Positions 7,752 to 15,774 of a stretch of DNA of 23,485 bases are shown here, in pieces. The stretch covers positions 1-23,485 of the forward strand of contig JBPCKZ010000024.1 in the NCBI GenBank assembly GCA_051003795.1. The letters are read 5' to 3'. The DNA is from JALYXS01 sp051003795 (GTDB taxonomy: Bacteria > Acidobacteriota > Terriglobia > Bryobacterales > Bryobacteraceae). How positions within the stretch are numbered: the stretch's first letter is position 1; each line of letters begins with the position of its first letter. Position numbers and translations under genes: made by a program. The notes under the pieces were generated by a model, which was not told where the DNA came from, did no database searches, and saw nothing but the letters and a program-made list of their open reading frames with translations.

Positions 7752-8615
7752 TTGTCCTTTGCGATTTACGAAGCGGAAGCGCGCGGAATCCTAAGCCGCA
7801 CAAGCGGTTTCATCGCCGAGGCCGGCTTTACCCACTCCCTCACGCCCGCGCGCAACTGCACCTTCGGCTGCAGTTATTGCTACGTGCCCACCATGGGCAT
7901 CTACGGCGGACTCAAGCCCGAGGATTGGAAACACTGGGGACAGTTCACCACCTTCAAATCGAACGCGTCCGAACTGCTGGCGCGTGCGCTGAGATCCGAT
8001 CAGGCGATCTACTGTTCGCCGCTTGTCGATCCCTATCAGCCCGCCGAAGAGCATGCGCCGCACATGCCGGCGATCCTCGCGGCGATTCTAAGGAACCCGC
8101 CGCGCGTGCTGACGATTCAAACTCGAGGCCCGCTCATCACGCGCGACCTCGCGCAATTGCGCGAATTATCCGGCCGCACCCGTCTGCGCGTCGGCTTTTC
8201 CATCACGACCGACCGTGACGACGTTCGCCGGATTTATGAGCCGCGCTGCGCGAGTATCGAGCGGCGGTTTGAAACCGTCGAAGCTCTGCGCGCAGCGGGC
8301 ATTGACACGTTCGCCACGCTCGCCCCGCTGCTTCCGTGCGATCCGGAGCGTCTGATCGCGCGCGCGATCGCGGCTACGGGACGCGACGTCATCGGCGATC
8401 CGTTCCATGTGCGCGAGACGAAGCGACGGGGCGCCATCACGCGCGAAGCGGCCGAGCGCATCGGCGCGAAATATGGGTTTCAAGAGTGGCACGATCCCGC
8501 GTTTCAAGCCGAAGTGACGGAACGCATGCGCCGGGCCGCCGAGGCCGCTGGAAAGCGCTTCGAGATTGGTCCGCTCGGGTTCGCATGGCTGGCGGAAGCG
8601 AAAATAATCCAGTGA
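7752..8615 (+). CDS. Radical SAM protein, spore-photoproduct-lyase-like / Rv2578c type
   Basis: The product is about 287 residues from a TTG at 7752. The radical SAM cluster C36-x3-C40-x2-C43 sits in RNCTFGCSYCYVPTMGIYGG and would bind a 4Fe-4S cluster that cleaves SAM to a 5'-deoxyadenosyl radical. An upstream SRTSGF segment and the later SPLVDPYQPAE, LTIQTRGPL and VGFSITTDRDDVRRIYEP blocks are typical of the SPL-like family found near DNA-repair genes in many phyla. The C-terminal part of true spore photoproduct lyase is not obvious, so substrate is unknown. The frame is open from an ATG at 7656, but that would overlap the RDD gene by 73 bp; the region before 7752 shows no family match. Start remains uncertain. 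Confidence 0.85.
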   Translation: MSFAIYEAEARGILSRTSGFIAEAGFTHSLTPARNCTFGCSYCYVPTMGIYGGLKPEDWKHWGQFTTFKSNASELLARALRSDQAIYCSPLVDPYQPAEEHAPHMPAILAAILRNPPRVLTIQTRGPLITRDLAQLRELSGRTRLRVGFSITTDRDDVRRIYEPRCASIERRFETVEALRAAGIDTFATLAPLLPCDPERLIARAIAATGRDVIGDPFHVRETKRRGAITREAAERIGAKYGFQEWHDPAFQAEVTERMRRAAEAAGKRFEIGPLGFAWLAEAKIIQ

Positions 8616-8719
8616 TGAGAACGGAGCTGAGTCGCGCCAAATCCTGCCATGGGCCCCGTTCAGCGCCCGTTCAGGGAGAGTGCGAAGCGATCCAACGATA
8701 CTGGGACATTGTATTTCGA

Positions 8720-9472
8720 TCACCCGCGTTCCCTTTCCTCGGTCGCCGCACGGAGGAGTATGGTCTGTCCGACCGCTAGTCGACCGATGCGAGTGACCGT
8801 GCCGTAGATTCCCGCGTGGTTCTGGTTCGCGCGAACGACCGCTTTCAGCAGTTCTGGCGCGGGATTTGCCGAGTCGGGATCAAGGTTCACCATCGAGCAG
8901 CGAACGTCCCGCATCGTAACGGCGATGGCGGGGGCGTCGTCCCCCTCGCCGAATGAGAGCACGCCGCCCAGCCATTCGTCCTCCTGGAAGGGAGCCGATC
9001 GCAGTAAACGAACCACAATATTCGGGCGAAATCGTCGCACGTCTGGGCTCCGCCCCGCGAGTCGTCCGATCTCGCGCACCGTATCGGAGGCGATCACGGA
9101 GATGCTGGCTTCATCGAAGATGCCATGATTCAACTGCATCATCTGCACGGGCCCCCCGTACCGACGACCGACCTCCGTGGCCAAGTCCTCCCCGAAGACA
9201 GGCATCTCTTCACCATCCGGCGTGCAAATATGCGTGGGAAGGTCTCCCTGAGCACCGTCTTCACGGCGCCGCGGAACAAACAGGAGCAGGTCGGGAAGCT
9301 TGCTTGCCGATAGCCATGGGAACCCGCTGAGGTCGGCAATCCGCCGGAATGCCAGGCGTCTGTCACCATCGAGGCCGTGCCAGCCCAGCTTGGCGACCTC
9401 GAGTCGTTCGCCGCCCATGGACTTCACGGGATACCGGAAGATCGCCTCCACATGTCCGATTTCCATAAGCAT
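8720..9472 (-). CDS. MOSC domain protein with MOSC N-terminal beta-barrel
   Basis: The 250-residue product begins with VEAIFRYPVKSMGGERL, the signature of the MOSC_N beta-barrel (about 5-110). It continues into a MOSC domain with RRFRPNIVV near 145-153 and the conserved cysteine C192 in MRDVRCSMVNLDP. MOSC proteins are molybdenum-cofactor sulfurase C-terminal-like, binding sulfur or Moco through that Cys; YcbX and YiiM, which reduce N-hydroxylated compounds, are known members. The substrate here is unknown. It starts at an ATG at 9472, with a second ATG two codons later. It is convergent with the radical SAM gene, and decayed sequence lies upstream. No molybdenum-cofactor genes are in the window. 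Confidence 0.88.
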   Translation of the reverse strand: MLMEIGHVEAIFRYPVKSMGGERLEVAKLGWHGLDGDRRLAFRRIADLSGFPWLSASKLPDLLLFVPRRREDGAQGDLPTHICTPDGEEMPVFGEDLATEVGRRYGGPVQMMQLNHGIFDEASISVIASDTVREIGRLAGRSPDVRRFRPNIVVRLLRSAPFQEDEWLGGVLSFGEGDDAPAIAVTMRDVRCSMVNLDPDSANPAPELLKAVVRANQNHAGIYGTVTRIGRLAVGQTILLRAATEERERG

Positions 9473-9484
9473 GCTCGGTCAACT

Positions 9485-9799
9485 CTAACGTTGGGCGGGA
9501 TCTCCGGCGCTCGCGCAACTCCCGGACCCTGGTCCTTTCAACGGCGCCGGTTGACTAAACACGCCATTTCCTCGGTTCATTCGTACAGCCGTCCCCATGC
9601 CATCCTGGCCGTCTCGCACAACCAGGTCTGGCTTATGGTCTCCATTCAGGTCGGCAACAAGGAATACGTCGCATTGGCACGCCAACACCGGTTCCACAAA
9701 AGTGCCGTCCCCTCGCCCTCGGAAGACCTGAAAGGTGCGAGACGTGGCGTTGCTGACCGCCAGATCGAGGATGGTGCCGACATTGGGAACGGACTGGCA
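9485..9799 (-). pseudogene. FG-GAP/VCBS-repeat protein remnant
   Basis: Reading the minus strand in the frame that ends at 9485, the peptide contains TILDLAVSNATSRTFQVFRG, GDGTFVEPV and VADLNGDHKPDLVVRDG. These are typical of FG-GAP/VCBS repeats, extracellular beta-propeller blades with a calcium-binding D-x-N-G-D loop. The frame is blocked upstream by a TGA at 9802-9800, and no start or signal peptide fits. This looks like the tail of a decayed secreted protein. The C-terminal end after LKGP looks like an unrelated run-off. Sequence further upstream in other frames (VTLTTTHEADVTQVVATISL at 9963 downward) has beta-sandwich character and may belong to the same broken gene. Confidence 0.5.
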
Positions 9800-10077
9800 T
9801 CATGGATATTGAGTTTTGGCCGACACTCTGCCCGGCGGCTGGCGACTCTGGCTGGACTGGCACACCGTAGTAGCCCCTGACAACAAGAGAAATCAATGCT
9901 CTTGAGGCTGATCGTGGCGACTACCTGGGTTACGTCCGCCTCGTGGGTCGTCGTGAGGGTCACGCGGAGCTACCGGACCTCATTGCGTCCTTGCCCGCAC
10001 AGTACACTAGGAAGCCTCTGCTGACGGAGTAGCGTTACCGATCCAGTTCCATGCACGCAGGGTCACATAAATGGGCG
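9800..10077. other. Non-coding or decayed stretch upstream of the VCBS remnant
   Basis: I see no intact gene, RNA gene or clear promoter here. Short minus-strand frames could be frameshifted upstream parts of the VCBS/beta-sandwich gene, but the similarity is too weak to define it. The DUF2059 gene ends at 10078 without a clear terminator. Confidence 0.3.
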
Positions 10078-10590
10078 TCAAGGCTTGGTCTTTCCACCGG
10101 GCGAATCTTGCCCGCGTCCGGCGGCGTTCTCACCGGCCTTTCGCATAATTTCGGGCAGCAAATCTTGCACTATTTGCTGCGCTAGATTCATCATTTTCGA
10201 CGTGACGATTGGCATTTTTTCGACCATCGCCTGGCCGGCTGGAGTCTTGTAGAAATCGACGATGCCGGCAATTTCCCCGGCCGTGAAGGTTTCGTCCCAC
10301 AGCTTGATGTAGGCGGGTTTGATACGTTCCCAACTCATCCGGTCCGCCAACATGTCGAACGTCCGACTCTGTTCAGCCTGGTTCTCCCGCGGGACACCCG
10401 CCTTTTCCATTTGCGCCGCGGTCATCGCTTTTATCTGGCTCCAGACCTGTCGCTGCGACTGATCGGCCTTGGTGAGCCGCAACATTTCCTCGATATTGGC
10501 GAGTTTCGCCGCTTGCGCGTCTTGGGCGTGGGCGATCGCGGCCGGCGAAACCAGCGCGATGAAAGCAATGAGCGCTCGATGCAGGATCAT
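10078..10590 (-). CDS. Exported DUF2059 domain protein
   Basis: The 170-residue product has a clear signal peptide (MILHRALIAFIALVSPAAIAHA, about residues 1-22), so it acts in the periplasm or outside. The mature part is all-alpha and matches DUF2059 as I know it. The core is FTAGEIAGIVDFYKTPAGQAMVEKMP near residues 103-128, followed by MMNLAQQIVQDLLPEI and a polar, Gly/Lys-rich tail. No biochemical function is established for the family. ATG start at 10590; it follows galT on the same strand with a gap of about 22 bp and may be co-transcribed with it. No functional link to galactose metabolism is evident. Confidence 0.85.
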   Translation of the reverse strand: MILHRALIAFIALVSPAAIAHAQDAQAAKLANIEEMLRLTKADQSQRQVWSQIKAMTAAQMEKAGVPRENQAEQSRTFDMLADRMSWERIKPAYIKLWDETFTAGEIAGIVDFYKTPAGQAMVEKMPIVTSKMMNLAQQIVQDLLPEIMRKAGENAAGRGQDSPGGKTKP

Positions 10591-10612
10591 GATGCACGGA
10601 TGTTATCAGAAT

Positions 10613-11614
10613 TTATCCCAATCCCGCTTCGCGCAAATACTTCGCCGATTCTTCCGGCGGCGTCGGATTAATGTAAAACCCCGTTCCCCATTCAAATCCC
10701 GCCACCTTCGTCAGCTTGGGCATGATTTCCATATGCCAGTGGTAATGCGGCAAGGCCGTTTCTTGAACGGGCGCCGTGTGGAGCACGAAGTTATAGGGCG
10801 GGTGTTCGAGCACTTTGTCGATTTTCCGCAACGTGGAACGCAGCACCCACGAAAGGTTCTGCAGCGTCGCCTGGTCGATATCCTCGAAATGCGATTCGTG
10901 GCGGCGGGGGACGATCCAGGTCTCGAACGGAAAACGCGATGCATACGGCTCGATTACCAGAAAACGGTCGGTTTCCGTCACCACCCGCAGCCCGGCCTTC
11001 GATTCCTGCTTCATGATGTCGCAATATACGCAGCGATCCTTAAACTCGAAATAGCGCTTTCCGCCATCCACTTCTTCCAGAACGCGCTTCGGCACCACGG
11101 GGAGGGCGATCAACTGCGAATGCGGGTGCTCCAGCGTCGCGCCCGCCGCTTCGCCGTGATTTTTGAAAATCAGCACGTACCGCAGCCGGTGATCCTTTTT
11201 CAGGTCATTCATCCGTTCGCGGAAAGACCAGAGCACGTCCTCCACCTGCTTCTCCGGCATGCCGGACAAAGTCTGGGCATGTTCGGTGGTCTCGATGATC
11301 ACCTCATGGGCGCCGATTCCGTCCATCTTGTCGAACAAGCCTTCGCCTTCGCGGTTCAGATCGCCTTCGATGCCCAATACGGGAAACTTGTTGGGGACGA
11401 CGCGCACGGACCATCCAGGCTGGTCCCGCGCCGAACCGTTGCGGTACGCCAACACCTCCGGCGGCGTTTTCTGTTCGTTGCCCGTGCAAAACGGGCAAAA
11501 GTGACTCGAAGTAGCCGCCACGCTCTGACGGCTGAAATCCGATGGGCGTCGCGCGCGGTCGGTTGCGATAATCACCCATCTGCCCGTGATGGGGTCTTTG
11601 CGTAACTCTGGCAC
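10613..11614 (-). CDS. galT: Galactose-1-phosphate uridylyltransferase
   Basis: The product is 333 residues from the GTG at 11614. It exchanges UMP between UDP-glucose and galactose-1-phosphate in the Leloir pathway, in the cytosol. HIT-superfamily hallmarks are visible: LRKDPITGRWVII at the N-terminus, a CxxC (C40/C43) of the metal site in FCPFCTGNEQ, and the catalytic motif HPHSQ at 163-167 with nucleophile H165. The C-terminal half carries FPFETWIVPRRHESHFED and HYHWHMEIMPKL. I chose GTG because homologues begin M-PELRKDP. The frame is open to an ATG at 11650 that would overlap yraN by 29 bp and lacks a Shine-Dalgarno. No galK or galE is in the window. Confidence 0.93.
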   Translation of the reverse strand: MPELRKDPITGRWVIIATDRARRPSDFSRQSVAATSSHFCPFCTGNEQKTPPEVLAYRNGSARDQPGWSVRVVPNKFPVLGIEGDLNREGEGLFDKMDGIGAHEVIIETTEHAQTLSGMPEKQVEDVLWSFRERMNDLKKDHRLRYVLIFKNHGEAAGATLEHPHSQLIALPVVPKRVLEEVDGGKRYFEFKDRCVYCDIMKQESKAGLRVVTETDRFLVIEPYASRFPFETWIVPRRHESHFEDIDQATLQNLSWVLRSTLRKIDKVLEHPPYNFVLHTAPVQETALPHYHWHMEIMPKLTKVAGFEWGTGFYINPTPPEESAKYLREAGLG

Positions 11615-11621
11615 TTCCTCA

Positions 11622-12032
11622 CTATAGCTTTGAAGGGGTTCCGAAGGCATCCCGGATCAACTGGATTTTCGGATGCCGAGTACCCAGTACCGTTACGATG
11701 TCGAAACGCACGCGGCTCCAATCGACGGCGGCCCGGCGCGCGTATTCTATCGCGGCGCGCTGTAGATGCAGCCGCTTTTCCGTATCGACGGCGCGGTCGG
11801 GGTCTCCGAATTCGTCCGTCGAGCGCGTCTTCACCTCGATGAAAACCAGAGTAGGGCCGTCCCAGGCGACCAAATCGATCTCGCCCGGCCCGGAGCGTGG
11901 ACGATAGTTGCGAGCGACGATCGTGAATTTGCGTTTGCGCAAGAAACGATGGGCTAGATCTTCGCCGCGCGCGCCAAGCGGGCGATGATGGCGGCGAAGG
12001 CGGTCGGCGAGTGAATAAACAAGCGAGATCAC
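11622..12032 (-). CDS. yraN: YraN family (UPF0102) endonuclease-like protein
   Basis: The product is about 136 residues from the GTG at 12032, close to the usual YraN length. It shows the family order: LGARGEDLAHRFL near 19-31, NYRPRSGPGEIDLVAWDG at 42-59, and FIEVKTRS at 64-70. Residues E51, D53 and E66-V-K68 form the D-x(n)-E-x-K pattern of a PD-(D/E)xK nuclease fold (Holliday-junction-resolvase-like). The family is widely conserved, but its cellular role is unsettled. The frame is open to 12101, but that would overlap the methyltransferase by 67 bp. The GTG lies two bases after that gene's TAA, suggesting coupling. Confidence 0.88.
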   Translation of the reverse strand: MISLVYSLADRLRRHHRPLGARGEDLAHRFLRKRKFTIVARNYRPRSGPGEIDLVAWDGPTLVFIEVKTRSTDEFGDPDRAVDTEKRLHLQRAAIEYARRAAVDWSRVRFDIVTVLGTRHPKIQLIRDAFGTPSKL

Positions 12033-12034
12033 GC

Positions 12035-12559
12035 TTACACGGGCTCGAATTCGAATTCCATCGCCTTCCCGCGCACCACGAAACACAGATAATGCTCCCA
12101 AAATCGCCGGAAACGCGGAAACCGGTTCACCAGGATTTCAAAACCGAGCCATTTCCAAAATGCTAGTAGCTTCACCCGCACGGAAATCTCCCGGAACCTG
12201 GCTTTCGAGTAGTAGCCGAAGCCCCCGTGGTCTTCCCCGAAATACCGGAAGGAGAAGCTGTTCAGATGCTGGCGATGCGTGGGATCGCACCACGAGCTGA
12301 AATCCGTATAATGCGGCGTTTCGATCCGCACGCGCCCGCCGGTTCGCACCAGCCGGTGGAACTCTTCCATCGTCCGCATGACGTCCGTAAGATGCTCGAT
12401 CACGTGGATGGCCCGCAACTGGTCGAAAGAATTGTCCGCGAACGGGTAGGGAAAGCGATCCAGGTCGCAGATCAGATCCGCCGCGGTCGCCGCATTGCGG
12501 TCCACGCCGATCGACCCCGGAAATTTCCGGATGCCGCAGCCCACGTCGAGAATCCGCAC
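12035..12559 (-). CDS. Class I SAM-dependent methyltransferase
   Basis: The product is about 174 residues from GTG at 12559. Motif I is RILDVGCGIRKFPGSIGVD at the N-terminus (SAM-binding glycine loop and acidic end of strand 2). Motif II/III-like LICDLDRFPYPFADNSFDQLRAIHVIEHL and LVRTGGRVRIETPHY follow, as in Methyltransf_11-type enzymes acting on small molecules or lipids. The substrate is unknown. The frame is open to a TTG at 12598, but homologues usually begin just before the glycine motif, and the longer start would collide with the start of the divergent gene at 12592. The C-terminus overlaps no neighbour; yraN follows two bases after the stop. Confidence 0.85.
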   Translation of the reverse strand: MRILDVGCGIRKFPGSIGVDRNAATAADLICDLDRFPYPFADNSFDQLRAIHVIEHLTDVMRTMEEFHRLVRTGGRVRIETPHYTDFSSWCDPTHRQHLNSFSFRYFGEDHGGFGYYSKARFREISVRVKLLAFWKWLGFEILVNRFPRFRRFWEHYLCFVVRGKAMEFEFEPV

Positions 12560-12591
12560 CAACGAATGATAGCCCACTGATATTCTGGGGG

Positions 12592-13392
12592 TTGCCAATC
12601 CGGGCCTCCTTTCGCCTGCCGCTTGCCGTGCTGATTCTGGCCGCTTCCGGGGCCGCTCAAGACAATTACGAAATCCAGGTCTACGGCGCCGAGACCGTCA
12701 CGCCCGGACGAACCATGGTGGAACTTCACAGCAACTACACTTTGTCCGGGTCGAAAGACAAGGTGGAGGGCATCTTGCCCACGCAGCACGCGGTGCACGA
12801 GACCGTCGAGATCACGCAAGGCATAACGCCGTGGTTCGAAACCGGATTCTACATCTTCACCAGCTACAACCCTTCCTATGGATATCAATGGGTGGGAGAC
12901 CACATTCGTCCGCGGGTTCGCTCTCCGGAGCAGTGGCATTGGCCAGTGGGGGCGAGCTTATCGATGGAGGTGGGCTACCAGCGGCACGCATTCTCGGCGG
13001 ATACGTGGACCTGGGAAATCCGGCCCATTCTCGATAAGCAACTGGGGAAGCTGTATCTCTCATTCAATCCGACGCTCGACCGCTCCTTCCATGGACCATC
13101 GGTGAGACAAGGCTTGAGCTTTTCGCCCAATTTCAAGGCCGGTTACGATTTCACCAAGCGTATCAACGCCGGCTTGGAGTACTACGGCTCGCTGGGTCCG
13201 GTGACCGGTTTCGATCCGTTTCGCGAACAGCAACAGCAGATCATTCCGGCTATCGATCTGAATTTAGGGCCGAACTGGGAGTTCAATTTCGGCGTGGGTG
13301 TGGGAGTGACTCACGGCACGGACCATTTGCTGGTGAAGATGATCGTGGGGCGAAGATTCAGTTTCGGAGGACGGAAAGCGGACAAGCCATAG
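12592..13392 (+). CDS. Outer-membrane beta-barrel protein (MetA-pathway/OmpW-like style)
   Basis: The 266-residue product has a signal peptide (IRASFRLPLAVLILAASGAAQ, about 1-23). Many alternating-polarity strands typical of a small outer-membrane barrel follow: MVELHSNYTLSG, WFETGFYIFTSY, KLYLSFNPTLDRS, RINAGLEYYGSLG and NWEFNFGVGVGVTHGTDHLLVKMIVGRRF. The last strand ends in an aromatic residue shortly before a short polar tail. It resembles the 'putative MetA-pathway of phenol degradation' barrel family, but I cannot assign a substrate. The start is TTG; no other in-frame start preserves the signal peptide. It is divergent from the methyltransferase and convergent with hemG. Confidence 0.75.
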   Translation: MPIRASFRLPLAVLILAASGAAQDNYEIQVYGAETVTPGRTMVELHSNYTLSGSKDKVEGILPTQHAVHETVEITQGITPWFETGFYIFTSYNPSYGYQWVGDHIRPRVRSPEQWHWPVGASLSMEVGYQRHAFSADTWTWEIRPILDKQLGKLYLSFNPTLDRSFHGPSVRQGLSFSPNFKAGYDFTKRINAGLEYYGSLGPVTGFDPFREQQQQIIPAIDLNLGPNWEFNFGVGVGVTHGTDHLLVKMIVGRRFSFGGRKADKP

Positions 13393-13413
13393 CGCGAAAC
13401 TAGCCATGTTAAG

Positions 13414-14745
13414 CTAGCCGATGATTCTCCCGGCCGCTTGCTTCGCCAGCCGCACGCAATCGGGAATACCGATTCCGTGATAGCCGTTACCCGCCAGGTG
13501 CAATCCAGGCCAAGCTTCCAGCCGCGTTTCGATTTCGCGAATGCGTTCCTGATGCCCGACCGTGTATTGCGCCATCGAACCGGGCCAGCGGAAGACGCGT
13601 GAAAAGATCGGCCGCGCATCGATGCCCATGATCGTCTTGAGATCGTCGAGCGCTTCGGCGATGATTTCGGCGTCGCCTTCCGCTGACGAGCCGGAGATGA
13701 AACAACGTAACAGGGCCAAATTGGACGGAACGCGATGAGAGAACTTGGTACCCACCCAGGTGCAAGCCATCACGCGCCGCCGCTCGCGCCGGGGTACGAG
13801 AAAGCCGAAACCGTTCAACGGATGGCGCACCTCGCCGCGAACGAAACCGAGCGCGATCACGGTGGACGACTTATATGGTATCGACCGGAGCAGGGAGGCG
13901 AGAGCGGGATCGAGCCGGTCTAGAATTTGCGCGGAATCCTGCGTGCCGCATGCCAGCAGGAGCTTGTCCGCCGGCGCGAAATCACCGCCCGCGCGGATGC
14001 GATAGCCGCCTTCGCGTTTCTCGACCGTCTCGACTCTTTGATTCACGACAGTTCCGCGCAAGGAAGAACGAAGAGCCGCGGTAAGCTGTCCCATCCCGCC
14101 TTCCAGCGTTTGAAAAATCGGCGAGCTCTCCCGGTTGCGTTCCGCGCGTTCAGCTAGAATGCCGCGCGTGACGCTGCCGTATTTTTTCTCGTACGCCACG
14201 AATTTCGGCAGCACGCTCGGGGCGCTTAACGCCTCGCAATCGCCGCCGTATACGCCCGCCAGCAACGGCTCGGCTAAATATTCCACGGACTCCCGGCCGA
14301 AATGATCGGCGACGAAATCGGAAACGGAACGGTCGGGAAGGTCCCGCGGCCGCCGGAACAACTCGCGCGCCATTCGAAGCTTCGCCGAGGGGCTGAAGAG
14401 CGGAGACCGCAACACCGGTGCAACCCGCGTGGGCGCGATCATCTGCAAGCCTTCGGGCATCGGGACGAGCTTCCCGTTCTTCCAGATGAATGTCTTGCGG
14501 AGAGAGTCGTTCGAGCCGATTACCCGATCCGCCAGGCCCAACTCGCGAATCAGTTCCAAAGCCCAAGGTTTGGATGCGAGAAAACTGTCGGGACCGGCTT
14601 CGACCGTGCAGCCTTCGATACATTCCGTTTCGATCACGCCTCCCAGTCGCGGGCGGGATTCGAAAAGAGTGAAAGGCAGACCGGCGTTCGAGAGATGATA
14701 CGCAGCCGCGAGACCGGAGATACCGCCGCCTACAATTGCGATCAA
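13414..14745 (-). CDS. hemG: Oxygen-dependent protoporphyrinogen/coproporphyrinogen oxidase (HemY type)
   Basis: The 443-residue product begins with an FAD-binding Rossmann motif, IAIVGGGISGLAAAYHL, followed by LFESRPRLGGVIET. The C-terminal FAD-contacting motif is HLAGNGYHGIGIPDCVRLAKQAA. The central region (GPDSFLASKPWALELIRELGL, LAEPLLAGVYGGD) is typical of the HemY/PPOX branch of flavin amine oxidases. These oxidise protoporphyrinogen IX or coproporphyrinogen III using O2. It lies six bases downstream of hemE, the step two positions earlier in heme synthesis, so co-expression is likely. Older usage would name this form hemY. Which of the two substrates it prefers cannot be settled here. 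Confidence 0.92.
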   Translation of the reverse strand: MIAIVGGGISGLAAAYHLSNAGLPFTLFESRPRLGGVIETECIEGCTVEAGPDSFLASKPWALELIRELGLADRVIGSNDSLRKTFIWKNGKLVPMPEGLQMIAPTRVAPVLRSPLFSPSAKLRMARELFRRPRDLPDRSVSDFVADHFGRESVEYLAEPLLAGVYGGDCEALSAPSVLPKFVAYEKKYGSVTRGILAERAERNRESSPIFQTLEGGMGQLTAALRSSLRGTVVNQRVETVEKREGGYRIRAGGDFAPADKLLLACGTQDSAQILDRLDPALASLLRSIPYKSSTVIALGFVRGEVRHPLNGFGFLVPRRERRRVMACTWVGTKFSHRVPSNLALLRCFISGSSAEGDAEIIAEALDDLKTIMGIDARPIFSRVFRWPGSMAQYTVGHQERIREIETRLEAWPGLHLAGNGYHGIGIPDCVRLAKQAAGRIIG

Positions 14746-14751
14746 GGCAGG

Positions 14752-15774
14752 CTAAGGCCTGAATTCCCGGACCATCCGCACCACGGCTTTCACGTTATCG
14801 ACCGGCGTCTCCGGCAGGATCCCGTGGCCGAGATTAAAGATGTGCCCGGGCCTGGTGCCCGTGCGCTTCAACAGCTCCGTGACCTTTGTCTTTAGTTCCG
14901 GCAGCGGCGCAAATAGCGCCACCGGGTCCAGATTCCCCTGAATGGCCGAACGATAGCTGATGTCCATCCAGGCCTGATCGATATTCATGCGCCAATCGAC
15001 GCCCATGACGTCCCCGCCGGCCGCATGCAATTCGCGGAAAAATCCCGAAGCGCCCGTGCCGAAATGGATAACCGGGACGCCGCTCGAGCGAATCCGTTCG
15101 ATCAGCGCGCGGGAATACGGAGCGGCGAACCGGACGTAGTCGTCGGCTCCCAGCGCGCCGACCCAGCTATCGAACACCTGAATCGCCCGCGCTCCCGACG
15201 CCACTTGGCTAATCGCAAACGGAGCGATCACGTCGACGATCTTCCCCATCAACCGCCGCCACATGGTCTCGTCCGAATACATCATCTTCTTGGTGCGAAT
15301 GAAATTGCGGGAAGCGCCGCCCTCGATCATGTAGCTCGCCATCGTAAACGGCGCTCCGACGAAACCGATCAGCGGAACGCGCCCGGCGAGCGCCCTCACG
15401 GCTTGCTGGATGGCCTCGCCCACGTAGCCGAGGTCGTCCGTATTCGTGGTCGAGAGCGAATCGATATCGTCCGAATTACGCACCGGGTTATCGATGATCG
15501 GACCTTCGCCCGCGGCATAGCGCAGTTTGAGCCCCATCGGTTCCACGGGCAGCAGCAGATCGGCAAAAATGATCGCTGCGTCGACATCCAATATCTCGAC
15601 CGGCTGCAAGGTCACGGTGGCGGCCAAATCCGGACGCTTGCAGATCTCCAGTATTCCGTGTTTCGAACGGATGTCCCGATACTGGCGCATATACCGCCCC
15701 GCCTGCCGCATGAACCACACGGGCCGCACATCCGTGGGGCGGCGTTTGCATGCATCTAGAAAACGACTGCTCAT
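14752..15774 (-). CDS. hemE: Uroporphyrinogen decarboxylase
   Basis: The product is 340 residues from the ATG at 15774. Both UroD signatures are present: PVWFMRQAGRYMRQYRDIR near the N-terminus (with the Arg residues that bind substrate carboxylates) and GFVGAPFTMASYMIEGG in the middle. FADLLLPVEPMGL, VFDSWVGAL and FNLGHGILPETPVDNV follow. It removes four carboxyl groups from uroporphyrinogen III to give coproporphyrinogen III, in the cytosol. The ATG overlaps the apbE stop as ATGA, which fixes this start over an in-frame ATG five codons earlier. hemG follows after six bases, giving an apbE-hemE-hemG run. Confidence 0.95.
   Translation of the reverse strand: MSSRFLDACKRRPTDVRPVWFMRQAGRYMRQYRDIRSKHGILEICKRPDLAATVTLQPVEILDVDAAIIFADLLLPVEPMGLKLRYAAGEGPIIDNPVRNSDDIDSLSTTNTDDLGYVGEAIQQAVRALAGRVPLIGFVGAPFTMASYMIEGGASRNFIRTKKMMYSDETMWRRLMGKIVDVIAPFAISQVASGARAIQVFDSWVGALGADDYVRFAAPYSRALIERIRSSGVPVIHFGTGASGFFRELHAAGGDVMGVDWRMNIDQAWMDISYRSAIQGNLDPVALFAPLPELKTKVTELLKRTGTRPGHIFNLGHGILPETPVDNVKAVVRMVREFRP

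Noticed and set aside
8616..8719. Possible terminator between the radical SAM and MOSC genes
   Set aside because: A 9-bp direct repeat (CCCGTTCAG twice) is present, but there is no stem followed by a U-run on either strand.
10469..11605. 378-residue open frame on the plus strand
   Set aside because: It is fully antisense to galT, which has a clear catalytic motif, and its His/Arg-rich product is typical of a shadow frame.
13400..13417. CTAGC-GCTAG stem between the barrel gene and hemG
   Set aside because: Only five pairs with an eight-base loop and no U-run; it overlaps the hemG stop. Too weak to call a terminator.
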